In this document: piece after piece, positions 53,815 to 63,386 of the stretch | Layout: each line of letters opens with the position of its first letter | How positions within the stretch are numbered: the stretch's first letter is position 1 | Assembly (NCBI RefSeq): GCF_006148925.1 | Contig: NZ_VAWB01000001.1 | Span: forward strand, 2,012,001 to 2,076,000 | Length of the DNA stretch: 64,000 nt | Direction of reading: 5' to 3' | Source of the DNA: Hyunsoonleella aestuarii | GTDB taxonomy: Bacteria; Bacteroidota; Bacteroidia; Flavobacteriales; Flavobacteriaceae | Made by a program: the position numbers and the translations under genes | The notes under the pieces: model-generated | Databases searched by the model: none | What the model was told of the DNA's origin: nothing | What the model saw: the letters and a program-made list of their open reading frames with translations, nothing else

Positions 53815-54963
53815 TTAACGTTCATCGTAAAATTCGCTAATTTTCATTTCCATTTCTTCGTCATGAAAAAAGAGAAACATACTTGCCATCATGTCTTGAA
53901 GTTCGTCGGTTGTATTATTCGTCAATAAGGTGATTTCATATTTATGATTGGGATACATTAAAGTGCCATCTTTACTTGAAAAAGTGGGCGTTTTTGTAAG
54001 GCCTATTTTTCCTTTATGATTCGTTACATCACATTTATAAATTATAGTATTCGATGTTATGTCTTTTAAAACAAACTGTTCTGCAAAGGGATGTAAATGA
54101 GGTGTGATTTGATGTAAACGCATGGTGTCTTTTAAAGCTAGTTGTTGGGTAGCATCAAACGAAAAAGATTGCTTTCCTTTAAATAGTTTCCAATGACCCG
54201 AAAGAGCTCGCCCATCTTTATCAAAATAGGTATGGTTTTTAGTTTCAACTGGAATACAAGATTTCCCTAAATCTTTTCCTTCAATACTATATGGATCATT
54301 TTCGTCAAAGGGTAACATCATATATACCGTTTTTGGAAGTAGCGGTTTTATAGTTTTTTCCTTTTTGTATTTAATGGAAATATCATGTTTTACAAGAAAA
54401 ATGGAATCTTTTACATTATGATTAAGTACTTGCGTAATGACAAAAAATCGTTCATCACTAAAAAAAGGAAAACCATAACCTTCTGGGAAATCAACCGATT
54501 CTACGCCATGAGATAGTGAAATAACTCTGGGGTATTGACTATTTATTCTGTCTAATAAGTTCCAACGCACATGATGTTCTTGTTCTATATAATCAACATT
54601 CATATGACAGACAAAATCATTTGAGCGTTGTTGATTTGTTTTACCATCTTTAGCTTCAACTTTAAATCCTGTCATCCATAAAAGATCTTGTTTAGATTGG
54701 TCTAAATAAAAGGAATTAAAGGCTTTTGGACCTTCCATAGATTTATAAATACCGTCAACAGGCAGGTCTGGAGATTCGAATTTTAAAAGCTCATTAGTTT
54801 TAGTTTTTTGCCAATCGGAATCAATGATTTTTAAAAAATGAAGCGTTCGAGTTTTTACAATTGCTTTATGTCTGTTAGATAAATTAAAATAGTATATTAG
54901 ACCAATACTAGCAATTAATACTAGAAAAAGGATTGAGATTTTGTGCCACTTTTTTAAAGTCAC
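53815..54963 (-). CDS. Membrane-anchored protein with peptidylglycine monooxygenase-like (PHM) fold pattern
   Basis: 382 residues. One N-terminal membrane anchor (about 10-27) and a periplasmic body. The pattern resembles copper type II monooxygenases of the PHM/dopamine beta-monooxygenase group. His120 (CHMNVD), QVLNHN (His182) and a VESVDFPEGYGFP core fit the N-domain. TPHLHPFAEQ (His289, His291), NNTTDELQDMMAS (Met358/359) and FFHDEE fit the copper-M site. Copper-dependent hydroxylation is a hypothesis only. It is divergent from two tandem acyltransferase genes, with about 37 bp between start codons. Confidence 0.6.
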   Translation of the reverse strand: MTLKKWHKISILFLVLIASIGLIYYFNLSNRHKAIVKTRTLHFLKIIDSDWQKTKTNELLKFESPDLPVDGIYKSMEGPKAFNSFYLDQSKQDLLWMTGFKVEAKDGKTNQQRSNDFVCHMNVDYIEQEHHVRWNLLDRINSQYPRVISLSHGVESVDFPEGYGFPFFSDERFFVITQVLNHNVKDSIFLVKHDISIKYKKEKTIKPLLPKTVYMMLPFDENDPYSIEGKDLGKSCIPVETKNHTYFDKDGRALSGHWKLFKGKQSFSFDATQQLALKDTMRLHQITPHLHPFAEQFVLKDITSNTIIYKCDVTNHKGKIGLTKTPTFSSKDGTLMYPNHKYEITLLTNNTTDELQDMMASMFLFFHDEEMEMKISEFYDER

Positions 54964-55000
54964 CTAGGTCTTATTTATAATCAAAATTACTAATATTTTA

Positions 55001-56125
55001 ATGCAACCACCAACGTTTTCTAGATTATTAGGTTTAGACTGTTTAAGAGCTTTGGCTATTAGTTTGGTGCTTGTATCTCATATTACTTTTTTACTTTTCC
55101 CAGATAGCACTTCAACGCTTATTGATGGATTTAGAATTTTAGGAGCCATAGGAGTAGATTTGTTTTTTGTTTTAAGTGGTTATTTAATTGGTGGTATTTT
55201 ACTTAAAATTATAAATACCGATGATTTGAAATGGTCAGCTTTATTTAAGTTTTGGAAAAGACGTTGGTTGCGGACGCTGCCTAATTATTTTCTAGTTTTA
55301 TGTCTTAATATAATTGTGGCTTTTCTGGTTGGTATATTGATACCAAAAGAATTATTTCAATACAGTTTATTTATTCAAAATTTTTCTTGGGGACACCCTG
55401 ATTTTTTCACAGAAGCATGGAGTTTGTCAATAGAAGAATATGCCTATTTGCTGTTGCCTTTTTTAATTTTTTTCTTGATAATTTCATTTAAGAATAAAAA
55501 CAAACCTTTTCTGTTTCTACTAAGCACAGTTATAGTAATTATGGTATTAACAGGGCTTAAACTTAGTTATAATTTTAATGCGTCCGTAGAGAATTATCAC
55601 GATTGGAGTTTATCATTTAGAAAGGTTGTAATTTATAGAATGGATAGCATATACTATGGGTTTATTGCGGTCTTCTTTATGAAAAAATTCCCAACATATT
55701 TTGAATATAATAAAAATATATTCTTGATTGCGGGATTAGTTGTATTTGCCGTGCTTCATGTAATAATTTATGTTTTTAACCTCTTACCTCAATCTCATTT
55801 GTGGTTCTATGTATTGGTGTATTTGCAAATGGTTGCCTTTAGTTTAATGCTATTGTTTCCTTATTTTTTACATTTAAGGCGAACCATTTTTGGTAAAAAG
55901 ATTGTTGAGTTTATAAGCACAAGGTCTTATGCCATATATTTAGTGAATTATTCATTGGTACTTTTAAATATAGAGTTGTTGGTGAACTTAAAGGTTTTGG
56001 GGCCAATCGAAAAAACACTAATAGTATTGTTATTTTTATTTGTTACAACTGTGGTTTCTAATGTTATATATCTTTATTTCGAAAGGCCTATTTTGAAACT
56101 TAGAGATAGAAGATTTCCAAGATAA
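55001..56125 (+). CDS. Acyltransferase-3 family membrane O-acyltransferase (OafA-like), copy 1
   Basis: 374 residues with about ten membrane helices. Acyltransferase_3 motifs: RLLGLDCLRALAISLVLVSH (catalytic His and R/D region), GVDLFFVLSGYLIGG, FWKRRWLRTLPNYFL, and AWSLSIEEYAYLLLPF. The family O-acylates extracytoplasmic glycans such as peptidoglycan, LPS or capsule using cytoplasmic acyl-CoA. A close paralogue starts 4 bp after its stop, a tandem duplication. Confidence 0.92.
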   Translation: MQPPTFSRLLGLDCLRALAISLVLVSHITFLLFPDSTSTLIDGFRILGAIGVDLFFVLSGYLIGGILLKIINTDDLKWSALFKFWKRRWLRTLPNYFLVLCLNIIVAFLVGILIPKELFQYSLFIQNFSWGHPDFFTEAWSLSIEEYAYLLLPFLIFFLIISFKNKNKPFLFLLSTVIVIMVLTGLKLSYNFNASVENYHDWSLSFRKVVIYRMDSIYYGFIAVFFMKKFPTYFEYNKNIFLIAGLVVFAVLHVIIYVFNLLPQSHLWFYVLVYLQMVAFSLMLLFPYFLHLRRTIFGKKIVEFISTRSYAIYLVNYSLVLLNIELLVNLKVLGPIEKTLIVLLFLFVTTVVSNVIYLYFERPILKLRDRRFPR

Positions 56126-56129
56126 TCTT

Positions 56130-57275
56130 ATGAATTTAAAATCAAGAATATTTGGACTGGACCTAATGAGAGCGATGGCTATTGCTATGGTTGTTTGTTC
56201 TCATGCTTTGTATATTTTTCAAGGTTATAACAATACTCTAATTAATGCCGTACAAGTATTTGGTGTGCAGGGTGTAGAGGTGTTTTTTGTTTTAAGCGGT
56301 TTTTTGATTGGTGGTATACTTTTAAGGCTTTTAGAAACAACAGAATTCTCTAAAAAAGAGATGCTTCATTTCTGGATAAGACGCTGGTTTAGAACTTTGC
56401 CATTGTATTACTTAATGCTCATTGTAAATATTATAGTAGCACTTATTATAGGTTTTAAATTACCCGAAACCATTTGGAAGTATTTTTTATTTCTCCAGAA
56501 TTTCTCCGATTATCATATCCCATTCTTTCCAGAATCTTGGAGTTTATCGGTTGAGGAGTTTGCGTACCTATTAGCTCCTTTTTGTATTTTTATTTTTTAT
56601 CAAATGTTAAATAAAAGTTCAATTAATAAAGAAAAGTTCTTTTTAAGAGTTTCAGTTTTTTTATCAATAATTTTCCTAGGATCTAAGGTTTATTATTACT
56701 TAAAAACAGTCAATGATATACAGTCCTTAGAATTGTGGAATTCGAATTTAAAAGCCATTGTAATCTATAGGTTAGACGCTATTTTTTACGGTTTTATTTT
56801 AGTATATTATTTTAACGAGAGAAAAACAGTCATTGAAATACATCGAAAAAACCTTTTCGTCGTTGGTTTGTTTCTTTGGTTTTTTGTTTTAGTTGTTTTG
56901 CCGCTAATTGGTATGCGTATTGAAGCTTATCCCTTTTATTGGAATGTGTTATACCTGCCACTTAACTCTATAGCGATAAGTTTAATGTTACCATTTTTAT
57001 ATTATTTAAAACCACCCAAAAAGGTAATGTCTAATTTTATTCAACGTGTAAGCTTATATTCCTATGCTATGTATCTCTTGCATTACACCTTCATTCTATA
57101 CATTATGCAGTTACTTTTAGATTTTCAAAGTATGAATCTATTTCAACGCATAGCATGCTTAATACTTTATTTGCTTCTTACTTATTTTTTATCAAAGGGA
57201 ATTTACTTGTTTTTTGAAAGACCAATTACCAATTTAAGAGATTCAAAATGTATTAAATCATTTTTAAAGAATTAA
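56130..57275 (+). CDS. Acyltransferase-3 family membrane O-acyltransferase (OafA-like), copy 2
   Basis: 381 residues, clearly homologous to the preceding gene along its length: FGLDLMRAMAIAMVVCSH, GVEVFFVLSGFLIGG, FWIRRWFRTLPLYYL, and SWSLSVEEFAYLLAPF. The copies differ in loop lengths and C-termini, so they have diverged for some time and may use different acceptors. It begins 4 bp after copy 1. A 180-bp gap precedes aconitase. Confidence 0.92.
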   Translation: MNLKSRIFGLDLMRAMAIAMVVCSHALYIFQGYNNTLINAVQVFGVQGVEVFFVLSGFLIGGILLRLLETTEFSKKEMLHFWIRRWFRTLPLYYLMLIVNIIVALIIGFKLPETIWKYFLFLQNFSDYHIPFFPESWSLSVEEFAYLLAPFCIFIFYQMLNKSSINKEKFFLRVSVFLSIIFLGSKVYYYLKTVNDIQSLELWNSNLKAIVIYRLDAIFYGFILVYYFNERKTVIEIHRKNLFVVGLFLWFFVLVVLPLIGMRIEAYPFYWNVLYLPLNSIAISLMLPFLYYLKPPKKVMSNFIQRVSLYSYAMYLLHYTFILYIMQLLLDFQSMNLFQRIACLILYLLLTYFLSKGIYLFFERPITNLRDSKCIKSFLKN

Positions 57276-57455
57276 GTTGATAATTAGATAGTTTTTAACT
57301 TTAAAAACTGAAATAAATTAAATCATATCAAATTATAATAGAACAATAATAAATTAATATAAATAGGCTTTGTATTGCTATGTTAATTTTTAATTCTTTG
57401 CATTAATTTTGTACTTTGCATCACTTTAAAATTTCAACCATTTAAAATATAGAAT

Positions 57456-59723
57456 ATGGCATTTGACATCGATATGATTAAGGGTGTTTACAGCAAGATG
57501 GCAGAGCGTGTTGACAAGGCGCGTGAAGTAGTTGGTAAACCATTAACACTTTCTGAAAAAATATTGTATAATCACTTATGGGATGGGAATCCAACCAAGG
57601 CATTTGAGAGAGGAAAGGATTATGTAGATTTTGCTCCAGATAGAATTGCATGTCAGGATGCAACAGCACAAATGGCGCTGTTACAGTTTATGCAAGCAGG
57701 AAAGAGTAAGGTTGCTGTGCCTACAACGGTACATTGCGACCACTTAATTCAAGCGAAAGAAGGTGCTGCAACTGATTTAAAACATGCCAATAATGTAAGT
57801 AGCGAAGTTTTTAACTTTTTAGAGTCTGTATCGAACAAATATGGTATTGGATTTTGGAAGCCAGGAGCTGGTATTATTCATCAAGTGGTTTTAGAAAATT
57901 ATGCTTTCCCTGGAGGTATGATGATTGGTACGGATTCTCACACTGTAAATGCAGGTGGTTTAGGTATGGTTGCCATTGGTGTTGGTGGTGCAGATGCTGT
58001 TGATGTTATGGCAGGTATGGCTTGGGAATTAAAGTTTCCTAAGTTAATTGGGGTTAAATTAACTGGAAAACTTTCTGGATGGACCGCGCCTAAAGATGTT
58101 ATATTAAAAGTAGCTGAAATTCTAACTGTAAAAGGAGGAACTGGAGCTATAGTAGAATATTTTGGACCTGGAGCTACGGCTATGTCATGTACTGGTAAAG
58201 GAACCATTTGTAACATGGGTGCTGAAATAGGTGCAACGACATCTACATTTGGTTATGATGATTCTATGGAACGCTATTTAAGAGCGACAGATAGAGAAGA
58301 TGTAGCTGATGCAGCAAACGCTGTGAAAGATTATTTAACTGCTGATCCTGAGGTTTATGATAACCCAGAACAATATTTTGATCAAGTGATTGAAATTAAC
58401 CTGTCTGAATTAGGACCGTTATTAAATGGACCTTTTACTCCAGATTTATCTACAGAAGTTGGTTCTGCTATGACTGAGAAGGCAAAAGTTAACGATTGGC
58501 CAATTAAAGTAGAGTGGGGTCTAATAGGATCTTGTACGAATTCATCTTACGAAGATTTATCGAGAGCCTCTTCTATTGCACAACAAGCCTTAGATAAAGG
58601 ATTAAAAACAAAAGCAGAATTTGGTATTAACCCAGGATCTGAGCAAGTGCGTTATACAGCAGAGCGTGACGGAATTCTTGAGGTATTCGAAAAATTGGAT
58701 GCTAAAATATTTACAAATGCTTGTGGACCGTGTATTGGTCAGTGGGCAAGATATAGCGATCCTAAAAATGCGCCAAAAAACAGTATCGTGCATTCGTTTA
58801 ATAGAAACTTTGCAAAACGTGCTGATGGTAACCCAAATACACATGCTTTTGTAGCGTCTCCAGAGTTAACTGCCGCAATAGCTATAGCTGGTCGTTTAGA
58901 CTTTAATCCGTTAAAAGATAAGTTAATTAACGAGAATGGAGAAGAAGTGATGCTAGATGAACCAACAGGATGGGAGTTGCCACCAAAAGGTTTCGATGTT
59001 AAGGATAATGGGTATTTAGCTCCTGAAGCAGATGGAAGTCATGTAAATGTTGTTGTAAATGACAGTTCAGAACGTTTGCAATTATTAACACCATTTGTAC
59101 CATTAGGAGACTCAATCACTGGAGCTAAATTATTAATTAAAGCTTTTGGAAAATGCACCACCGACCATATTTCTATGGCAGGTCCATGGTTGCGTTTTAG
59201 AGGGCATTTAGATAATATTGCAAATAACACATTAATTGGAGCAGTAAATGCATTTAATCAAAAAACTAATTTTGTTAAAAACCAATTAACAGGAGAGTAT
59301 GGCGGTGTGCCAGATGTACAGCGTCAATACAAAGCAGCAGGTATTAAAACAGTTGTTATTGGAGATCACAACTATGGTGAAGGATCTTCCAGAGAGCATG
59401 CTGCAATGCAACCAAGACACCTTGGTGTCGCAGCGGTAATTGTTAAGTCGTTTGCACGTATTCATGAAACAAACCTTAAGAAACAAGGGATGCTAGGTTT
59501 AACCTTTGCTAATGAAACCGATTACGACTTAATTCAAGAAGATGATACATTCAACTTCATAGATTTAAATGAGTTTGCTCCAGGAAAACAATTAACGTTG
59601 GAAGTAATTCACCAAGATGGATCTAAAGATACTATCAAACTGAATCATACGTACAACGATTCTCAAATCGCTTGGTATAATGAAGGGTCAGCTCTTAATT
59701 TAATTAAGAAACAGAACGCTTAA
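57456..59723 (+). CDS. acnA: Aconitate hydratase (mitochondrial/eukaryotic-type)
   Basis: 755 residues, the length of the mitochondrial-type aconitases. The [4Fe-4S] cysteines lie in the [10 protein letters not shown] region and in the [10 protein letters not shown] segment. [29 protein letters not shown], and [21 protein letters not shown] (active-site Ser/Arg) complete the pattern. It interconverts citrate and isocitrate in the TCA cycle. Upstream, GTACTTTGCA near 57411-57420 resembles a -7 box but does not match TAnnTTTG exactly. A simple terminator follows. Confidence 0.95.
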   Translation: MAFDIDMIKGVYSKMAERVDKAREVVGKPLTLSEKILYNHLWDGNPTKAFERGKDYVDFAPDRIACQDATAQMALLQFMQAGKSKVAVPTTVHCDHLIQAKEGAATDLKHANNVSSEVFNFLESVSNKYGIGFWKPGAGIIHQVVLENYAFPGGMMIGTDSHTVNAGGLGMVAIGVGGADAVDVMAGMAWELKFPKLIGVKLTGKLSGWTAPKDVILKVAEILTVKGGTGAIVEYFGPGATAMSCTGKGTICNMGAEIGATTSTFGYDDSMERYLRATDREDVADAANAVKDYLTADPEVYDNPEQYFDQVIEINLSELGPLLNGPFTPDLSTEVGSAMTEKAKVNDWPIKVEWGLIGSCTNSSYEDLSRASSIAQQALDKGLKTKAEFGINPGSEQVRYTAERDGILEVFEKLDAKIFTNACGPCIGQWARYSDPKNAPKNSIVHSFNRNFAKRADGNPNTHAFVASPELTAAIAIAGRLDFNPLKDKLINENGEEVMLDEPTGWELPPKGFDVKDNGYLAPEADGSHVNVVVNDSSERLQLLTPFVPLGDSITGAKLLIKAFGKCTTDHISMAGPWLRFRGHLDNIANNTLIGAVNAFNQKTNFVKNQLTGEYGGVPDVQRQYKAAGIKTVVIGDHNYGEGSSREHAAMQPRHLGVAAVIVKSFARIHETNLKKQGMLGLTFANETDYDLIQEDDTFNFIDLNEFAPGKQLTLEVIHQDGSKDTIKLNHTYNDSQIAWYNEGSALNLIKKQNA

Positions 59724-59747
59724 TTTTTAAGTCTATATAATTAAAAT

Positions 59748-59774
59748 ATCCAGTCGTTAGAGGCTGGATTTTTT
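59748..59774 (+). terminator. Terminator of the aconitase gene
   Basis: The stem ATCCAG (59748-59753) pairs with CTGGAT (59764-59769) around a 10-base loop, followed directly by a T-run (59769-59774). It lies 25 bases after the aconitase stop. Confidence 0.75.
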
Positions 59775-59832
59775 ATTTAATCAAATAAGGTTTTTGTTGA
59801 GATTTAATAAAGTTTAAGGCTTATTAAAAAAA

Positions 59833-60360
59833 TCACTCTTTACCGCTATTTATTTTTAAATAATTATTTAAATCGTTATTTAATTTATTGAGTATAGCTG
59901 GAATATCTTTAACATAGGATTGTGTTTTTTTAATAATTCTTCCATTTTTAAAAAAAGAAGAACCGCTTTTGATGTTAAAATCTGTCCATCCTAAATCGTA
60001 CTTACTATTTAACTTTGTTTGAATTAGTATTGGCTCAAAGTTGTATTTACCTTGCTCAAACCTAATTTTTACTGTGTACTTCAAATGATAGAATTGCTTA
60101 CCTACGCGTATGGCATTGTCTTCAAGCCCATTTAAATATATAGTATTGTTATTATTTGAGAGATGAGATGCGAGATTAATATTTTTAGGAGTTATTTTAA
60201 TCCACTCGAGAGATTTTTTATGTATTTCATTTTCAGTTAAGCGAACAATATTAGATGAAATGACTTTTGGAGTTAAACCATTTTCTTTAAAAATAAATTT
60301 GTTTTGACTAAAACCGAAAAAGGATGATAATAAAAAAGTAAAGTAAATTGTTAGCTTCAT
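59833..60360 (-). CDS. Secreted protein with DUF4468-like (TBP-like fold) region
   Basis: 175 residues with a signal peptide (ends FFGFSQ). The body reads LTENEIHKKSLEWIKITP, INLASHLSNNNNTIYLNGL, and HLKYTVKIRFEQGKYNFEP. This resembles the pattern of DUF4468-type Bacteroidota proteins (a helix with W, then paired beta strands, then FxxGxYR/N). There are no catalytic residues to point to, and the function is unknown. It is monocistronic, between aconitase and mazG, transcribed away from mazG. Confidence 0.65.
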   Translation of the reverse strand: MKLTIYFTFLLSSFFGFSQNKFIFKENGLTPKVISSNIVRLTENEIHKKSLEWIKITPKNINLASHLSNNNNTIYLNGLEDNAIRVGKQFYHLKYTVKIRFEQGKYNFEPILIQTKLNSKYDLGWTDFNIKSGSSFFKNGRIIKKTQSYVKDIPAILNKLNNDLNNYLKINSGKE

Positions 60361-60480
60361 TTTAAGTTTACCTCATAAATTAATTAAAATAATTCTTTAA
60401 TGATAATTGAATTTATGTAAATTAATTATTTTCTTCAACATTCAGACTGTCAAAATTGTATTTTTACCAAAATTTTCGAA

Positions 60481-61254
60481 ATGAATTCAAGACAAGACCA
60501 GCTTAAAGCTTTTGATAGGTTATTAACCATTATGGACGAGTTGCGAGAACAATGTCCGTGGGATAAAAAACAAACTATGGAAAGCTTACGTCACCTTACT
60601 ATAGAGGAAACGTATGAGCTTGGTGATGCTATTTTAGATCACGATTTAAGTGAAATAAAAAAGGAGCTGGGAGATGTGTTACTGCATATTGTATTTTATT
60701 CTAAAATAGGAAGTGAAACCAACGATTTTGATATCGCTGATGTATGTCATAGTATTTGCGACAAACTAGTTGATAGACACCCACATATCTATAGCGATGT
60801 TAAAGTTGAAAACGAAGATGATGTAAAACGAAATTGGGAAAATCTAAAATTAAAGGAAGGTAAGAAAAGCGTTTTAGAAGGTGTACCAAAGAGTTTACCT
60901 GCATTAGTTAAGGCCAATAGGATTCAAGATAAAGTAGCAGGGGTTGGTTTTGATTGGGAAGAACCCAACCAAGTTTGGGAAAAAGTAGAAGAAGAGTTAA
61001 TTGAATTTAAAACTGAAGTCACTTCAGGAAATCAAGAAGCCATGGAAACCGAATTTGGTGATGTGTTATTTTCTATGGTTAACTACGCTAGATTCTTAAA
61101 TATAAACCCAGAAAATGCTTTAGAACGCACTAATAAAAAATTTTCTAAACGTTTTCAATATCTTGAAAGTAAAGCGAAAATTATGAATAAATCCCTTAAA
61201 GACATGACCTTAGCTGAAATGGATGTATTTTGGGAAGAAGCTAAAAAACTATAA
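60481..61254 (+). CDS. mazG: Nucleoside triphosphate pyrophosphohydrolase MazG
   Basis: 257 residues of two MazG all-alpha repeats: FDRLLTIMDELREQCPWDKKQ, LTIEETYELGDAIL (EExxE metal site), KKELGDVLLHIVFYS; the second repeat has VEEELIEFKTEV and ETEFGDVLFSMVNYA. It hydrolyses non-canonical NTPs to NMP and pyrophosphate, protecting the nucleotide pool. A TATTTTTA -7-like box lies at 60459-60466, 14 bases before the ATG. It converges with the DUF349 gene. Confidence 0.93.
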   Translation: MNSRQDQLKAFDRLLTIMDELREQCPWDKKQTMESLRHLTIEETYELGDAILDHDLSEIKKELGDVLLHIVFYSKIGSETNDFDIADVCHSICDKLVDRHPHIYSDVKVENEDDVKRNWENLKLKEGKKSVLEGVPKSLPALVKANRIQDKVAGVGFDWEEPNQVWEKVEEELIEFKTEVTSGNQEAMETEFGDVLFSMVNYARFLNINPENALERTNKKFSKRFQYLESKAKIMNKSLKDMTLAEMDVFWEEAKKL

Positions 61255-61262
61255 AAATATTT

Positions 61263-63275
61263 CTAATATAGCTTCTTAATTTTGTCCAATTTGCTAGTCC
61301 AAAGTTCTAAAGACTCTTTATGATTTTTTATGTTTGTATGTACCTCTTTAACTAGTGGATTATCATCATCTACATTCGTGAAAAACTGTAGATTATTCTC
61401 TAACTGATTAATTTGATGCTTTACTTCATCAATTTTCTTTCGAATAAATGAATGTTCATTATCGAGATCTCTTTTATTGTCAGAGCTGTTTAGATTTTCC
61501 AATTTATTCTCAAACTTTATCATTTCGACTTCGTTCTTGTCCATGTCTAATTTCGAGAATAAAGAATCTATTGTTTTATGGAATTTACCTTCAATATAAC
61601 GTTTGTTATAAGGTACGCGACCAATCGATTTCCAAGATGTAACCTGAGCATTTATGGTTTCTAAATCTTTAATTTTATCACCAGATAGTTTTAAGGATTT
61701 CAAAGAATCTAACAATTCGTACTTACTGTTAAAGGCGTCTAACTCAACCTTATTGGAAGCATTACGTTCTGTATGAAGTTTATCAAAATAATGGTTACAT
61801 GCAGCTTTAAATTGCTTCCAGATTTTATCGCTGTCTTTTCGAGGAACATGACCAATTTTTTTCCAATCACTTTGTATTTTTTTCATTAAAGCAGTGGTTA
61901 CCTCTATATCTTCACTGTCTTTGTTATCTTCAGCAATTTTAATTAATTCTAATTTTTTCTGAAGGTTTTGATATTGTTCTTTTTTTAATCCCTTGTAGAA
62001 GGCATTTTTGTTTCTGTTAAAGGCTCTAACCGCATCTTTAAATTTTGCCCAAGTTGCTTCATTTACTTTTATTGGAACTTTGCCTGCATTGAAAAAATCG
62101 TTTCTTAAGGATTCTATTTCTTTAATCTTTTTTTGCCATGCACCATGCGAGTTTACTTTTTCTGCAGCTATTTCATTAATTTTAGAAATAATCTCTTCTT
62201 TTTTCTCTAGATTTTTCTCGTAAACTTTATCTATTTCTTTAAAATAGAGTTGACGTTTATCATTAATTAATTTTGTTGCCGCTTTAAACCGTTCCCATAT
62301 AACTTCACGATGTTCCTTTCCAACAGGACCAAGTTCTTCTTTCCACATTTTGTGAAGTTCTTGAAGTTCCCTAAAGGTACTAGGGATATTATCACTTTGT
62401 GCTAACTCTTCCGCACGTTCAATAATTTTAAGCTTTTTTTCTAAGTTATGCTTAAAATCTAAATCGCGAAGGTCTCTGTTTAAATGTAAAAAATCGTAAA
62501 ATATTTCTACATGATGATGATAACTATTCCATGCGTTGTTGTACTTGTCTCGCGGAATTGCACCTGTGTTTCTCCAACGTTCTTGTAGTTCTTTAAAATG
62601 TTTGTATGTAGTGTTTATATTTTCTTCTACATTTATTAATCCTTTTAACTCCTCAATAATCTCAAGTTTGTTGGCTAAATTTTCTTTTAAATTTTTCTCA
62701 AGACTTTTATAGTGCTCGTTTAATTTGTTTCGGTATTCTCTGTAAGCAGTTTTATATCTTTTTTGAACAGGAGAGGAGTAGTAAAAATCAATTTCATTAC
62801 CGCCATCAGCTAAGAAATCGGCTTTTTTTTCGTCAATTAATGCTTGAAATTTAGTTTTGAATTCACTATTGATATTATCAACATGTGATCTTATAGCTTG
62901 AATTTTTTCAGACTTTAAAAGCTTCTCTAGCTCAATTGCTAAGGACTCTAACGACATTTTATCGTATTCCTTTACTTCAATTTTATGGCGGTCTTTGTTA
63001 CCTTCATCTTCAGCATCCTCGGCATTTGAAGCTTCTATTTCATCAATAACTTCATCTGATTCTTGGTTGTCTTCTAAATCATCAGAATTATTTGAATCTT
63101 CGGTAGTAATTGTCGACTCATCAGTATCCGGTTGAGGGCTCTCTTCAATTTCTGATGTGTTCTTCAAATCTAAATTAGTGTCGCCAGTAAGTTCTTGATT
63201 TTCTGGTTTATTTAAATCTGTATTTAATTCTTTTTGTTCTCCTTCTGCTTTTTGCAGGTTATCAATCTCAGACAT
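61263..63275 (-). CDS. DUF349 repeat protein, large helical cytoplasmic protein
   Basis: 670 residues. An acidic low-complexity N-terminus (about 1-100, rich in Glu, Asp, Asn, Ser) is followed by repeated DUF349 helical units of about 70-80 residues, recognised by Trp-containing anchors such as WRNTGAIPRDKYNNAWNSY, MWKEELGPVGKEHREVIWER, DWKKIGHVPRKDSDKIWKQF and SWKSIGRVPYNKRYIEGKF. A terminal coiled coil completes it. The family is common in Bacteroidota; its function is unknown. It is probably a structural or nucleic-acid-associated protein. Its stop lies 8 bp from the mazG stop. Confidence 0.88.
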   Translation of the reverse strand: MSEIDNLQKAEGEQKELNTDLNKPENQELTGDTNLDLKNTSEIEESPQPDTDESTITTEDSNNSDDLEDNQESDEVIDEIEASNAEDAEDEGNKDRHKIEVKEYDKMSLESLAIELEKLLKSEKIQAIRSHVDNINSEFKTKFQALIDEKKADFLADGGNEIDFYYSSPVQKRYKTAYREYRNKLNEHYKSLEKNLKENLANKLEIIEELKGLINVEENINTTYKHFKELQERWRNTGAIPRDKYNNAWNSYHHHVEIFYDFLHLNRDLRDLDFKHNLEKKLKIIERAEELAQSDNIPSTFRELQELHKMWKEELGPVGKEHREVIWERFKAATKLINDKRQLYFKEIDKVYEKNLEKKEEIISKINEIAAEKVNSHGAWQKKIKEIESLRNDFFNAGKVPIKVNEATWAKFKDAVRAFNRNKNAFYKGLKKEQYQNLQKKLELIKIAEDNKDSEDIEVTTALMKKIQSDWKKIGHVPRKDSDKIWKQFKAACNHYFDKLHTERNASNKVELDAFNSKYELLDSLKSLKLSGDKIKDLETINAQVTSWKSIGRVPYNKRYIEGKFHKTIDSLFSKLDMDKNEVEMIKFENKLENLNSSDNKRDLDNEHSFIRKKIDEVKHQINQLENNLQFFTNVDDDNPLVKEVHTNIKNHKESLELWTSKLDKIKKLY

Positions 63276-63386
63276 TATAAAAATGTTTAGGGTCGTTAAA
63301 AATGTGCGCTATAAAGTCTAAAGATACTAACAACTCCAATATTTACAAAGCGGAGAAGCGGTTTAAATCTTTTTATTGAGGGTTTT

